Below, one piece after another: positions 17,363-25,854 of a stretch of 64,000 bases of DNA. The stretch comes from Clostridiaceae bacterium (lineage in GTDB: Bacteria > Bacillota > Clostridia > Saccharofermentanales > Saccharofermentanaceae), in the NCBI GenBank assembly GCA_012729635.1, contig JAAYCT010000039.1, positions 47,887 through 111,886 on the forward strand, given 5' to 3'. Position numbers and translations under genes: made by a program. The notes under the pieces were generated by a model. That model was not told the origin of the DNA, made no database searches, and saw only the letters and a program-made list of their open reading frames with translations. The number at the start of each line of letters is the position of its first letter. The stretch's first letter is position 1.

Positions 17363-19087
17363 TTACATCCTTTTTCCGTCGGGATTCTTTCGTATCGATT
17401 CTTCGATTACGCGGATAAATTCGTCGACAATGTCGGGGTCAAATTGTGTGCCTTTGTTGGCGCGAAGCTCCTCGATCGCTTGCGGCCAGGTCATCCCCGC
17501 CTTATACGGGCGATCAAAAGTCATTGCGTCGAAACTGTCGACGACTGTTAGAACGCGCGAAAGAAACGGTATTTCTTTTCCCTTCAGATGCTCGGGATAG
17601 CCCTTCCCGTCATACCGCTCATGATGGTGCAGAACCAGCGGAGCGATGTTCGCGAGAATGGCGACCTCCCGGAGAATATGAGCGCCGACGACGGAGTGAT
17701 CCCGCACGTCCTTCCATTCCTTCTCATCGAGTGGGGTGGCTTTATTCAGAACCTTTTCGGAAAGATTCACTTTTCCGATGTCGTGCATATAGGCGGCCAG
17801 TGACAAGGCTTTCCGATCATCATCGTCAAGTTTCATTTGTCGTGCCAGAGCCTTGGAGTACATCACGACCCGTTCGACATGACCCGAGGTGTATCGGTCA
17901 CGGGCATTGATGATGTTTATCAGGGCCTGTAAGGAATTGAGCAAGTCGTAGTCGTCCTTTTCAATGTCCACCTCGATCGTATCAAGGATGGAATCATAAA
18001 TCTCGACACGATTCTTTCGAAACAATTTTGCTCGATAAAGCGCGTCGTCGGCGTTTTTAATCAGGGTCAGTGCGTTTCCCGTTCGGGACGTCCATTGTGC
18101 AATTCCGACGGAAAGCGTTAAAGAGTTCACTTCCGGAAGGTTTTCCTCATCCGGAGATCCGGAAAGAATCATTTCTTCGCGCAGGTCAAGATTCTGAAAG
18201 GCTTTTCGAACGCTCTCACCGTATTTACGTGCTTCTTCCTTAGATCGATTCGGCAGAATCACCGCGAATTCGTCACCGCCGTATCGGGCGAGAATGGCTC
18301 CTTCCGGTTTGTGTTCGATCATAAGCTTTGCAACGATCGATAGAAGCTTATCCCCGTTCAGATGGCCGTACCGGTCGTTGAATTCCTTAAATGCGTCAAT
18401 GTCGAGAAATAACAAGGTCAGGGGCTGTTTCAGAAATACACACGACTTGATTTCCGCATTGAGAGCGTTATGAAAATACCGGTGATTAAACAAGCCGGTT
18501 AATCCGTCCAGATTTGCTTTTTCCTCCAAAGCGAGAATTCGTTCACGATCGGTCTTGACAAATCGATCCAGAATCCAAATCGTCAGGAAAAGAACAGCGA
18601 TGGATACCAAGTGTTTGTCGAGGAAACGGGTGACAGTGGCGTAAGACAAAATGAAGTCAAGAGCAAAAATATAAACCGAAAGAGCCGTGATAATCAAATA
18701 GGCGTGAAACATGCCGATTTGGATGGTAACCGGAACCAAAAAGAGCAGAGAAGTGATGAGAAAATAACTTTCGTTCTTTCCGGTAAACCAGATGAGGGCC
18801 AAGGCAACAATCAAAAGGAACAGGGACTCCCAGATTAAGAGGACATCTCTTCCGTGATCCTTTTCACGCGTTCCGAGCCCCAGATTCAATCGACCGTATA
18901 AGTAACTCGCGGCCACCGCCAGTACGGCGGCGGCAATCGAAATGATGAGAATAATCGTTTCGTTGAGCGAGGAGAAGAATCGCTCAATAACACCACGAAC
19001 GATGATTAGGACGGATAACAGAAAATATCCCGCTTTAAAATAAGTTAGGACACGATTCAAATTCTCGTCATACTTCTTATCCAACAA
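17363..19087 (-). CDS. Membrane GGDEF plus HD-GYP cyclic-di-GMP protein
   Basis: 574 residues. About six hydrophobic helices fill residues 1-175. A GGDEF domain follows, with an intact YGGDEFAVIL active site and the typical LDIDAFKEFNDRYGHLNGDKLL entry. The C-terminal HD-GYP phosphodiesterase carries HDIGKV, HHERYDGKGYP and the SRVLTVVDSFDAMT stretch. Such proteins make and/or break c-di-GMP; which activity dominates is not decidable here. It starts 16 bp after the stop of the related gene at 19104-20873, on the same strand, so the two are probably one transcript. Confidence 0.93.
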   Translation of the reverse strand: MLDKKYDENLNRVLTYFKAGYFLLSVLIIVRGVIERFFSSLNETIILIISIAAAVLAVAASYLYGRLNLGLGTREKDHGRDVLLIWESLFLLIVALALIWFTGKNESYFLITSLLFLVPVTIQIGMFHAYLIITALSVYIFALDFILSYATVTRFLDKHLVSIAVLFLTIWILDRFVKTDRERILALEEKANLDGLTGLFNHRYFHNALNAEIKSCVFLKQPLTLLFLDIDAFKEFNDRYGHLNGDKLLSIVAKLMIEHKPEGAILARYGGDEFAVILPNRSKEEARKYGESVRKAFQNLDLREEMILSGSPDEENLPEVNSLTLSVGIAQWTSRTGNALTLIKNADDALYRAKLFRKNRVEIYDSILDTIEVDIEKDDYDLLNSLQALINIINARDRYTSGHVERVVMYSKALARQMKLDDDDRKALSLAAYMHDIGKVNLSEKVLNKATPLDEKEWKDVRDHSVVGAHILREVAILANIAPLVLHHHERYDGKGYPEHLKGKEIPFLSRVLTVVDSFDAMTFDRPYKAGMTWPQAIEELRANKGTQFDPDIVDEFIRVIEESIRKNPDGKRM

Positions 19088-19103
19088 TTTTTGTCGCCTT
19101 TCT

Positions 19104-20873
19104 TCAGATGTCCCATGGCTCTAAGTCCCATTCGTAACTCAAAACCACTTTCAGGAATGCGTCGACTACTACCGGGTCATATAAAGTGCCCGAACCGGAT
19201 CGGATCTCCTCGGCGGCCTGTTCTCCGGAAACCGGGGTTTTATAACTGAGTTTTCCGGTCATCGCGTCGAAACTGTCGGCGACCGCGATAACTGCTGCAT
19301 AACGGGGGATCTCCGAACCCTTAAGGCCTTTGGGGTATCCCGATCCATCCCATCGTTCGTGATGGTACAGAACCGCTTCCGCGATTTCGGCTACATCATA
19401 AGAAGACCGTAAGATTCGGCAACCGATTTCCGGATGGGTTCGAATGATATCCATATCCTCGTCGCTGAATTTCGTATCATTTCTCAGAAGACGATCATCG
19501 ATGGCTATTTTTCCGATATCGTGCAGGAATCCGGCCAGGTTTAAAAGATTTACTTCGACTTCCGGCAAATTCAGTTGCCGGCCGATTTTTTTACATAGCT
19601 CTCCGACTCTCTTGGAATGTGCTTCTTCCCGTGGATTTTTTTCGTGCAGTGTGTTCATGATGGTCTTGATTATTGTGTTGCGCATACTCTTGCTTTCGGC
19701 AATTTTGCTCTTATGCATATGATCCTCCGCGGCTTTGATGACCGAAAGAATGGATTCTTCCGCGAGGGTCTTTGTTGCGACACCAAATGAAATATCGACG
19801 GTGATCGAATGCACCTGGGTTTGGGAGAGTGTCAGTTTCATTCTCGAAACCAGGACCTCGGCTTCCTTTTCGTTTACACCGGGAAGAAGAATCATGAATT
19901 CATCGCTTCCCCATCGGGATACAATTCCGCGCCCCTCGACCAGCTTGGTAATCACTTCCGCTCCCTTACGTAAAAGCAAATCGCCGGTTTGGTGTCCGAA
20001 AGCGTCGTTTACGAGTTTCAGACCGTTAACGTCTCCGATGACGACCGATATGGGCAAATTCTCGGGGTGGTCGGAATTTTTGATGTACTCCTCAATGTAT
20101 CTTCGGTTATAAAGATCGGTCAGGATGTCGTGATAACTGATATAAAGATTCATATCCTGCGCCTTTTTGAGCGGCGTGATGTTGATTACGAAACAGGTCA
20201 GTCCGATTACGTTTCGATCGTCATCCAGGATCGGTGAATAATAGCGCTGCCAGTAGGAACGGGACTCCTCGGTACCGGCGAACTCCTCAACGACGGAAAA
20301 GTATACACCGGATAAGGTCCGGTCGAATTCTGCTTTTCTTTGGGCACGCTTTTCATCGTCGCGTATGAGCTCCAGATCGTCGGTCCCCAGTGTGATTTCC
20401 CTGCCTCGTTCCCGGAGCATGGAATATTTATGGCGATTGTTAAAGGCGGTGTATCTGTAATTTCTGTCAAGCGAATACACCATGATATCCGGAGATCCTT
20501 CGAGGACTGCCGAAAAAAGTATGTTCGTGTGTGATAATTCTGCGTTCAGTTCCTCTTGCCCGGTCTTGAGACCTGCCGCATATTTTAGCTCCTTCGAGAT
20601 TCGATAGAAGATAAAAAGCGAGGTGGTCGTAACAAAAACGATGCCTTTAATAATGCTGACCATGAGCATTTTGCTGTGATCCGGAAGCAACATCTCCAAG
20701 ATGTTATCCGAGACGACGATCCAAAAAACGCTGATAATCAGATAAATAATTGTGATTTTAAGTGCCGGAACGACGGCAATGAAGTCGTTCATATGCTTGG
20801 GGCGAATAACGATCGATTTGAAGAACAATCGAACGCGGTCGCGAAGATAATTATTGTCTGAATCCTTTTCCAT
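19104..20873 (-). CDS. Membrane PAS-GGDEF-HD-GYP cyclic-di-GMP protein
   Basis: 589 residues. Two membrane helices (about 30-95), a PAS sensor region (FSAVLEGSPDIMVYSLDRNYRYTAFN onward, about 110-235), a GGDEF domain whose signature is GSDEF (WGSDEFMILL), then HD-GYP with HDIGKIAIDDR and HHERWDGSGYPKGLKG. GSDEF variants may or may not retain cyclase activity; the HD-GYP motifs are intact, so phosphodiesterase activity is likely. First gene of the pair with the 574-residue protein. A TATAAT-like hexamer lies upstream on the minus strand at 20915-20920. Confidence 0.92.
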   Translation of the reverse strand: MEKDSDNNYLRDRVRLFFKSIVIRPKHMNDFIAVVPALKITIIYLIISVFWIVVSDNILEMLLPDHSKMLMVSIIKGIVFVTTTSLFIFYRISKELKYAAGLKTGQEELNAELSHTNILFSAVLEGSPDIMVYSLDRNYRYTAFNNRHKYSMLRERGREITLGTDDLELIRDDEKRAQRKAEFDRTLSGVYFSVVEEFAGTEESRSYWQRYYSPILDDDRNVIGLTCFVINITPLKKAQDMNLYISYHDILTDLYNRRYIEEYIKNSDHPENLPISVVIGDVNGLKLVNDAFGHQTGDLLLRKGAEVITKLVEGRGIVSRWGSDEFMILLPGVNEKEAEVLVSRMKLTLSQTQVHSITVDISFGVATKTLAEESILSVIKAAEDHMHKSKIAESKSMRNTIIKTIMNTLHEKNPREEAHSKRVGELCKKIGRQLNLPEVEVNLLNLAGFLHDIGKIAIDDRLLRNDTKFSDEDMDIIRTHPEIGCRILRSSYDVAEIAEAVLYHHERWDGSGYPKGLKGSEIPRYAAVIAVADSFDAMTGKLSYKTPVSGEQAAEEIRSGSGTLYDPVVVDAFLKVVLSYEWDLEPWDI

Positions 20874-21009
20874 ATCGGATACCCCACATCTTACGAAGCG
20901 GAAACATTACCAACATTATATAGCAGGATTGTGAATGAAATATATCGAAAAGCGGCCGGGTGGGTGATCATGTCAAAAATTCGGAGAAAAAAGGATCGGC
21001 ACATCCGGT

Positions 21010-21606
21010 TCACGAGTATTCCCAAATCCCGATGTGATCTTGTCGGGCAAGACGTTCAAGGTCCCGAAGCCGCGATTCATACCTTGTGTCTTCCCCATAT
21101 GCAACGACCCGGGCATATCCGCCGCGCACGAGAAGCGCGCTGAAGTTGCTTTGATTAAATGCTTCCGCATCGTCTTCCGATGGATTTTCAAGCCAGACAT
21201 ATCGCAACAAACGCCCGTACTGATCGGTATCGGACACATCGCGTTCCAGATACACGATCCGGTCGGAAAGGGTTTGCGACGCAAATTCAAAAGCCTCTTG
21301 TGCAAAAGGTTCGCCTTCCCGGTCTTGCTTCTCGGTTTCCGGAGCGTCTACCCCGATGATGCGTATCTTAAGTCTTTCTCCCCGGTCATTCTCGACCCAA
21401 ATTGTGTCACCGTCGATAACATACACGACGGTAACGGCTTCCGTGATTACAGATTCCGATTCCTCGGCCGTCGAATCTTCGGTGACCTCTATTGTTGCGG
21501 ACAGTGCATCCATCCATTCACCGAGGGCTTCGGTATTAAGAGAACAGCCCGAAACAAGCAAGGACAGGATGAAAAGAACCGGGAGAATATGCTTTCGAAC
21601 GAACAA
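21010..21606 (-). CDS. Thermonuclease-like (SNase) lipoprotein
   Basis: 198 residues from a TTG at 21606, chosen because AAAGGAG lies 7-8 nt upstream and the N-terminus then forms a lipoprotein signal (LPVLFILSLLVSGC, lipobox LVSGC). The frame stays open to 22218 but that part crosses the divergent msrAB gene. The nuclease domain covers about residues 55-198: VYVIDGDTIWVE, the catalytic region KIRIIGVDAPET, the ERD motif (YLERDVSDTDQYGRLLRYVW) and a C-terminal RLARQDHIGIWEYS. It is a staphylococcal-nuclease homologue, presumably tethered to the outer face of the membrane and cleaving DNA or RNA. Confidence 0.9.
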   Translation of the reverse strand: MFVRKHILPVLFILSLLVSGCSLNTEALGEWMDALSATIEVTEDSTAEESESVITEAVTVVYVIDGDTIWVENDRGERLKIRIIGVDAPETEKQDREGEPFAQEAFEFASQTLSDRIVYLERDVSDTDQYGRLLRYVWLENPSEDDAEAFNQSNFSALLVRGGYARVVAYGEDTRYESRLRDLERLARQDHIGIWEYS

Positions 21607-21649
21607 ATGCGGCTCTCCTTTGTGGTTTGATAAACTCAGAGTACCACAA

Positions 21650-21665
21650 ACCGATTCGAATCGGT
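21650..21665. promoter_or_regulatory. 16-bp perfect palindrome between divergent nuclease and msrAB genes
   Basis: ACCGATTCGAATCGGT, self-complementary over its full length, in the 153-bp divergent gap. It could be an operator for one or both genes. No known family consensus recognised. Confidence 0.4.
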
Positions 21666-21759
21666 ATCGTTTCGAACCGTTCTCCGAAATCGAAAAAGTG
21701 ATCGATCGGGCGGTTCGGGTGATAAAATGAAAGCATCGAAACGGAAAGGGGACACGGAA

Positions 21760-22710
21760 ATGAAAACGATTTACCTGGCCGGGGGTTGCTTCTGGGGACT
21801 TCAAAAATACATGTCGTTGATTCGCGGCGTGATCGAAACCGAGGTCGGTTACGCGAACGGAGCGGTGCGCAATCCGAGTTACGAGCAGGTATGTGCCGGA
21901 AATACCGGACATGCCGAAACGGTTCGTGTGACCTACGATCCCGATAAGGTTTCGCTCGGGTTTCTTTTGCGACTCTTTTTTGACGCGATTGACCCCACCT
22001 CCGTCAAACGACAGGGGAACGATGTCGGCGATCAATACCGTTCGGGAATCTATTATACCGATGAGAAAGATCTTGAAATCATTAACGCGGAAGCCGGAGC
22101 ACTGAACGCAAAGCTCGGTAAGATAAGCGCCATCGAAATCGCGGCGCTCTCCTCCTATTATCCCGCGGAAGAATATCATCAGGATTATCTGAACAAGCAC
22201 CCCGGAGGGTATTGTCATATCGGGCCGGTAAAAATGGATCGGGCCGAAAAAGCGATCGTTGATCCGTCTCTATATTCCCGTCCCGCCGTTTCCGAGCTCA
22301 GGAAACGCCTTGCGCAAGAATCGTTTTCGGTTACGATGCAAAATGCGACCGAGAGACCTTTTTCGGGGGAATACAGCCACCATTTTGAGGAAGGTATCTA
22401 TGTTGACATAACCACCGGAGAGCCGCTTTTTTCCTCGCGCGATAAGTTTGACGCGGGATGCGGGTGGCCGAGTTTCAGCCGGCCGATTGATCCGAATACC
22501 GTACTCGAAAAAGAGGATCGATCTCACTTTATGGTCCGAACTGAAACGAGAAGCCGTGTCGGCGACGCGCATCTCGGTCACGTTTTTACGGATGGTCCCC
22601 GGGACAAGGGCGGGCTTCGATACTGTATCAACAGCGCCGCATTGCGGTTTGTACCTGTCGAAAAAATGGAGGCGGAAGGGTACGGATATCTTCTCACCCT
22701 CTTTTCCTGA
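21760..22710 (+). CDS. msrAB: Peptide methionine sulfoxide reductase MsrA/MsrB fusion
   Basis: A 316-residue bifunctional repair enzyme that reduces both S- and R-methionine sulfoxide. ATG 21760 has GGAAAGGGG upstream; an in-frame ATG at 21727 lacks one. The MsrA half begins [16 protein letters not shown] with catalytic Cys in GCFWG and ends around [15 protein letters not shown]. The MsrB half contains [20 protein letters not shown] and the catalytic RYCINSAAL. MsrB zinc-binding CxxC pairs are not obvious, as in many Firmicutes MsrB proteins. No signal peptide, so cytoplasmic. Confidence 0.96.
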   Translation: MKTIYLAGGCFWGLQKYMSLIRGVIETEVGYANGAVRNPSYEQVCAGNTGHAETVRVTYDPDKVSLGFLLRLFFDAIDPTSVKRQGNDVGDQYRSGIYYTDEKDLEIINAEAGALNAKLGKISAIEIAALSSYYPAEEYHQDYLNKHPGGYCHIGPVKMDRAEKAIVDPSLYSRPAVSELRKRLAQESFSVTMQNATERPFSGEYSHHFEEGIYVDITTGEPLFSSRDKFDAGCGWPSFSRPIDPNTVLEKEDRSHFMVRTETRSRVGDAHLGHVFTDGPRDKGGLRYCINSAALRFVPVEKMEAEGYGYLLTLFS

Positions 22711-22716
22711 CCACTC

Positions 22717-22758
22717 ACCCCCCGAAAATCGCCCTCTCGGGAGTCGTGGGGTTTTTTT
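22717..22758 (+). terminator. Terminator after msrAB
   Basis: Arms ACCCCCCGA (22717-22725) and TCGTGGGGT (22744-22752) pair with one mismatch, followed by seven T residues. Confidence 0.6.
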
Positions 22759-22807
22759 CGACACGCGGATTTGTATAATGAAGACGCGTATGAAAGGAGG
22801 GTTCGGC

Positions 22808-23338
22808 ATGCGGGTCCGTATTGAGGAGACGACCGAAACGCAATCGGAAGAGATTATCGTCCGATGCAGAAAGTCAACACCGAAAATCAGGAAACTTGCG
22901 GAAGAAATCGAATCGCTTTCCGGGCGAATCGCTTCGGATGCAAGCCGGAACGATTGCCAACGGCCTTTCGATCGCGAAATGGACGCAGCACGAGGATTTC
23001 TTGCTCCCGGGTTCTTCAAGGGTGAAGAGCAATACTATTTGAGTTTTGCAGAAATTCTGTTTTTCGAGACGGAGGGAGACAAGGTCATCGCGCACACGGC
23101 AACGGACTCGTACGAGACGAAGCAGAGACTTTATGAGCTCGAGTTGATGCTTCCCGGATCGTTTGTCCGAATCTCGCGGTCAACGATCGCAAATGTGATG
23201 CACATCTTTTCAATCCAGAAAGGCCTGACAAGAGTCGGACTCGTAACCTTTCGGGGGTCCTACAAAGAGGTGTATGTTTCAAGAAAATACGGACCGGTAT
23301 TGAAGGTCAAAATGGAAGAGAGGTATAGGTATGAATAG
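22808..23338 (+). CDS. LytTR-family DNA-binding regulator
   Basis: 176 residues from ATG 22808, which has AAAGGAGGG 6-7 nt upstream. The N-terminal 80 residues contain a heptad-like helix (IRKLAEEIESLSGRI) but no receiver domain. The LytTR domain occupies about residues 85-172 (YYLSFAEILFFETEGDKVIAHT ... FVRISRSTIANVMHI ... VYVSRKYGPVLKVKM). This short class typically sits beside a small membrane protein and controls it. Here it overlaps the LiaF-like gene by 8 bp, fitting that arrangement. Confidence 0.9.
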   Translation: MRVRIEETTETQSEEIIVRCRKSTPKIRKLAEEIESLSGRIASDASRNDCQRPFDREMDAARGFLAPGFFKGEEQYYLSFAEILFFETEGDKVIAHTATDSYETKQRLYELELMLPGSFVRISRSTIANVMHIFSIQKGLTRVGLVTFRGSYKEVYVSRKYGPVLKVKMEERYRYE

Positions 23339-24050
23339 AAAAAATTTGTTTTGGGGGTTGGTTTTACTCGGAGGCGGCATTCTGGTCTTGCTTTTCGCAC
23401 TGGGGATCGGAGAGTCATCGGACATTTTTCGCGCGGTCTCGAGCCTGATTCTTGCCGCAATCGGAATATCGTGCCTGATTAAGCTTCACTTTGTTCCCGG
23501 ATTGATGGCACCCGCAGTCATCGTATATTTGTGGAGAGATCTTATCGGGATTCCGGATGTGATGCTGTGGCATCTGTTGCTGGGATCTGCACTGTTGGGC
23601 ATAGGGTTGTCGGTAATTTTTTGGAGCAATAAGCGATCGCGTATGGAATCATGGGGAAGAGGCTGTAAGCGTTCCGTTATTGTAAACATTGACAGTGACT
23701 CCGAAGCGACGGAAGAAAACGGAGAATATGTAAACGTAGAGGCCACGTTTTCCGAGACCGTGAAGTATGTTCGATCCGAAAACCTAAGAGGAGCGAATAT
23801 TCACGCGAAATTCGGAGCGGTTAAGATTTATTTCGAGGGCTGTACGGTCAGTCCCGAGGGGGCGACGATCCATTTGGATGTTAACTTCGCGGGCGTCGAG
23901 ATTTATATCCCGAGATCCTGGAATGTCAACAATCAAGTGCGTGCGTTCTTCGGAGCGGCCGATGGCTTCTCATCCTCATCCGGAGAAGGTCCGACGGTCA
24001 CTTTGACCGGAGAGGTCAATTTTGGCGGTGCGGAAATCAAGTATATCTGA
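23331..24050 (+). CDS. LiaF-like membrane protein
   Basis: 239 residues. Four short hydrophobic helices occupy residues 1-105 (LFWGLVLLGGGILVLLFALG and following). A C-terminal beta-helix-like domain then reads ANIHAKFGAVKIYFEGC ... IHLDVNFAGVEIYIPRSW ... LTGEVNFGGAEIKYI, the repeat pattern of the LiaF C-terminal family (cell-wall-active antibiotic response). In Bacillus, LiaF inhibits the LiaRS envelope-stress system; here the partner would be the overlapping LytTR gene (inference). Confidence 0.85.
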   Translation: MNRKNLFWGLVLLGGGILVLLFALGIGESSDIFRAVSSLILAAIGISCLIKLHFVPGLMAPAVIVYLWRDLIGIPDVMLWHLLLGSALLGIGLSVIFWSNKRSRMESWGRGCKRSVIVNIDSDSEATEENGEYVNVEATFSETVKYVRSENLRGANIHAKFGAVKIYFEGCTVSPEGATIHLDVNFAGVEIYIPRSWNVNNQVRAFFGAADGFSSSSGEGPTVTLTGEVNFGGAEIKYI

Positions 24051-24068
24051 GTATGACATGCTCGAAAC

Positions 24069-24105
24069 AAAGACCGGCAACCCGAACGGGTGCCGGTCTT
24101 TTGAT
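24069..24105. terminator. Bidirectional terminator between LiaF-like gene and XrtG locus
   Basis: Long stem AAAGACCGGC/GCCGGTCTTT with inner ACCCG/CGGGT, a single bulged A and an AA loop. T-rich on the plus side and A-rich before it, so it can work both ways. Confidence 0.8.
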
Positions 24106-24155
24106 TTCTTGGACCGTATGGACGGTACAAAACTGAACAAGGAGATTTCACCTCC

Positions 24156-24617
24156 TCAGTCCAGGATCTTGTCCAACAAAGCTTCGACCTTTTTGTCGAT
24201 TTCGGTAAGTGCTTCTTCGCTGATCCGGTCGGCATCCGCGATCGGATCCGTCTCGTCGGACAAATCAATGATGTATGAGCGCGAAGGTGTTTCACTGATC
24301 TCGATGCGGGTAAGGAGCCATCCGTTGGAGCTCAGAAGCTTTCCAAGCTCGTCTCTTAAGAAAGCGCAGATATTTTCCAGCGTCGGATTAATCACGTCAA
24401 ACGGAGGGGTTTTGTTGATGTCGGTGTCCTGAAAGGATGAAAAAAATCGTTCGACTTCTTTCTCGATCACATCGAACTGGATAAAATCGTCGCGAACCTT
24501 AATGGTGTCAAGGGACACTTCCCAGGTGTGCGGATGACTTTGTCCCAGTATGCCGTTCAAATAAATGGCATGGCTGGCATTCAGATAGAATTTGAAATTA
24601 TACCGACTGATTTTCAT
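24156..24617 (-). CDS. 6-pyruvoyl-tetrahydropterin-synthase-related protein of the XrtG locus
   Basis: 153 residues with the PTPS/QueD fold pattern. The three zinc histidines are present (H16 in NASHA, H28 and H30 in SHPH), as are PTLENI and the Glu of SETPS. The catalytic Cys before HxH and the DH pair of true PTPS enzymes are absent (GQSHPH and FQDTDINK). This matches the '6-pyruvoyl tetrahydropterin synthase-related' group known from Gram-positive exosortase loci, so pterin or queuosine synthesis is unlikely; a zinc-binding or ligand role is inferred. Last gene of the minus-strand cluster, 13 bp after the GGDEF-like gene. A homologous domain is fused to the 28517-31519 protein. Confidence 0.82.
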   Translation of the reverse strand: MKISRYNFKFYLNASHAIYLNGILGQSHPHTWEVSLDTIKVRDDFIQFDVIEKEVERFFSSFQDTDINKTPPFDVINPTLENICAFLRDELGKLLSSNGWLLTRIEISETPSRSYIIDLSDETDPIADADRISEEALTEIDKKVEALLDKILD

Positions 24618-24630
24618 GTTTTTGATCCCC

Positions 24631-25797
24631 CTATAACGGTTTCAGGGAAGCGATTGCCGCTTCCGTTACCTCGTCGACCGATGACTCACCGTCCCGGAAA
24701 GCAAATCCGGCGGAGTACTTCAGATCATGGTTCGTATCACATAACGTGCCGAATAGCTTCTTCGCGGATTGTATGGTCAGTTTTTCTGTGGAACGAAGCT
24801 TGGTTATGGCGAACTCGTTTGCGCAAAGGCGCGCGCAGATATCCGTCTCCGAAGCATGAGATGCGACGATTGCAGCCGTTCTCGCTATTTGTTCTTGCAC
24901 GAAAACGACATCCTTTTCTGCGGAAAGCTCGTGAAAATTGGTGATTCGAACGACAATCATGCCGATCGGACCGACATGTTTTCGCGCTAATTTCATCATC
25001 AGAGCCTCATGAAAATCAAGTGAGTACAATCCGGTACCGGGATCGGTAACGGAGCCGACGGTGTCGGCCGGTCGACCCCGTTGGCTTCCGAGCTCTCTTT
25101 GGATAAATAGATTTTTCTCGATCAGGTCGTTCTTTGCATTTCGAATAGCGAGTGTTTTCTTGCGGTTCGCGATGGAAAGAAGAGCGACGGACAGGATAAG
25201 AACGGAGCCTAATGCGATCACGAGTATCCGGAGTATCATGGAGCGTTCGCCGATATCGGCAGCGGAAAAAAGATAATTCTGCTGAACGCCGGAGGCGATG
25301 CAATATCGATGACCGTCGATCTCAATATAGTCGGCACTAATGATTTCATTTCCTACCCACACATCCTTCATTGCGACGGCGGAGAAAGAGCTCCCGTTTC
25401 GGAGCAGTTGGATCAGGCCGGATACGCCGGATCCTCCCTGGCGCAAATAAAAGTTTTCCAGTTCATCAAAGTTCTTTCCGCTGATTATGGCGGTGGTATC
25501 TTCGTTTTTCTCAAAAAGAACACGGCTCTCGGTGAAAAGCATCCAGTATCGAGTTCCGGTTGACGGAGCGAAACGAACGATTGAGAGGACGTCTTCCTCA
25601 CTCTTTGCGTTTCGGGCGATCTCATCGATGACCTGTCCGACGATATACTCGTTTTCTCTTGCAAAGCTGTTGATTAAGGAACGTTCAAACTGCTTGTTCT
25701 GGGCTTCGAGAAACAGAAGCGAGAGAACCAAAAGGAGAGTCGCACCCGCAATGCTCCCGAATACTTTGAGCAATTCCTTGTCCTTGAGCTTAAACAT
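24631..25797 (-). CDS. Membrane sensor with degenerate GGDEF domain
   Basis: 388 residues. Helix 1 (SIAGATLLLVLSLLFLEA, about 14-31), an external sensory region of about 155 residues with Cache-like character (RYWMLFTESRVLFEK ... DYIEIDGHRYCIASGV), helix 2 (ILRILVIALGSVLILSVALLSI), a short coiled linker, then a GGDEF-fold domain (TGLYSLDFHEALMMKLA onward). The signature is CANEF instead of GGDEF and the DxD metal region reads VRITNF, so cyclase activity is very unlikely; it may bind a nucleotide or act as a scaffold. It lies inside the XrtG cluster, 57 bp after the glycosyltransferase. Confidence 0.8.
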   Translation of the reverse strand: MFKLKDKELLKVFGSIAGATLLLVLSLLFLEAQNKQFERSLINSFARENEYIVGQVIDEIARNAKSEEDVLSIVRFAPSTGTRYWMLFTESRVLFEKNEDTTAIISGKNFDELENFYLRQGGSGVSGLIQLLRNGSSFSAVAMKDVWVGNEIISADYIEIDGHRYCIASGVQQNYLFSAADIGERSMILRILVIALGSVLILSVALLSIANRKKTLAIRNAKNDLIEKNLFIQRELGSQRGRPADTVGSVTDPGTGLYSLDFHEALMMKLARKHVGPIGMIVVRITNFHELSAEKDVVFVQEQIARTAAIVASHASETDICARLCANEFAITKLRSTEKLTIQSAKKLFGTLCDTNHDLKYSAGFAFRDGESSVDEVTEAAIASLKPL

Positions 25798-25854
25798 CTC
25801 TTATCCTTTCCCGAGTGAGTAATGAGTCACCCGAAAGCAGTGTCCGGAGAGAAA

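Noticed and set aside
21607..22218. Long N-terminal extension of the thermonuclease frame
   Set aside because: It runs antisense through the promoter region and msrAB. The lipoprotein signal starting at TTG 21606, with AAAGGAG upstream, gives a complete protein.
24156..24617. Queuosine pathway enzyme QueD
   Set aside because: Catalytic Cys and His/Asp residues are missing and no other que genes are nearby; context is the XrtG locus.
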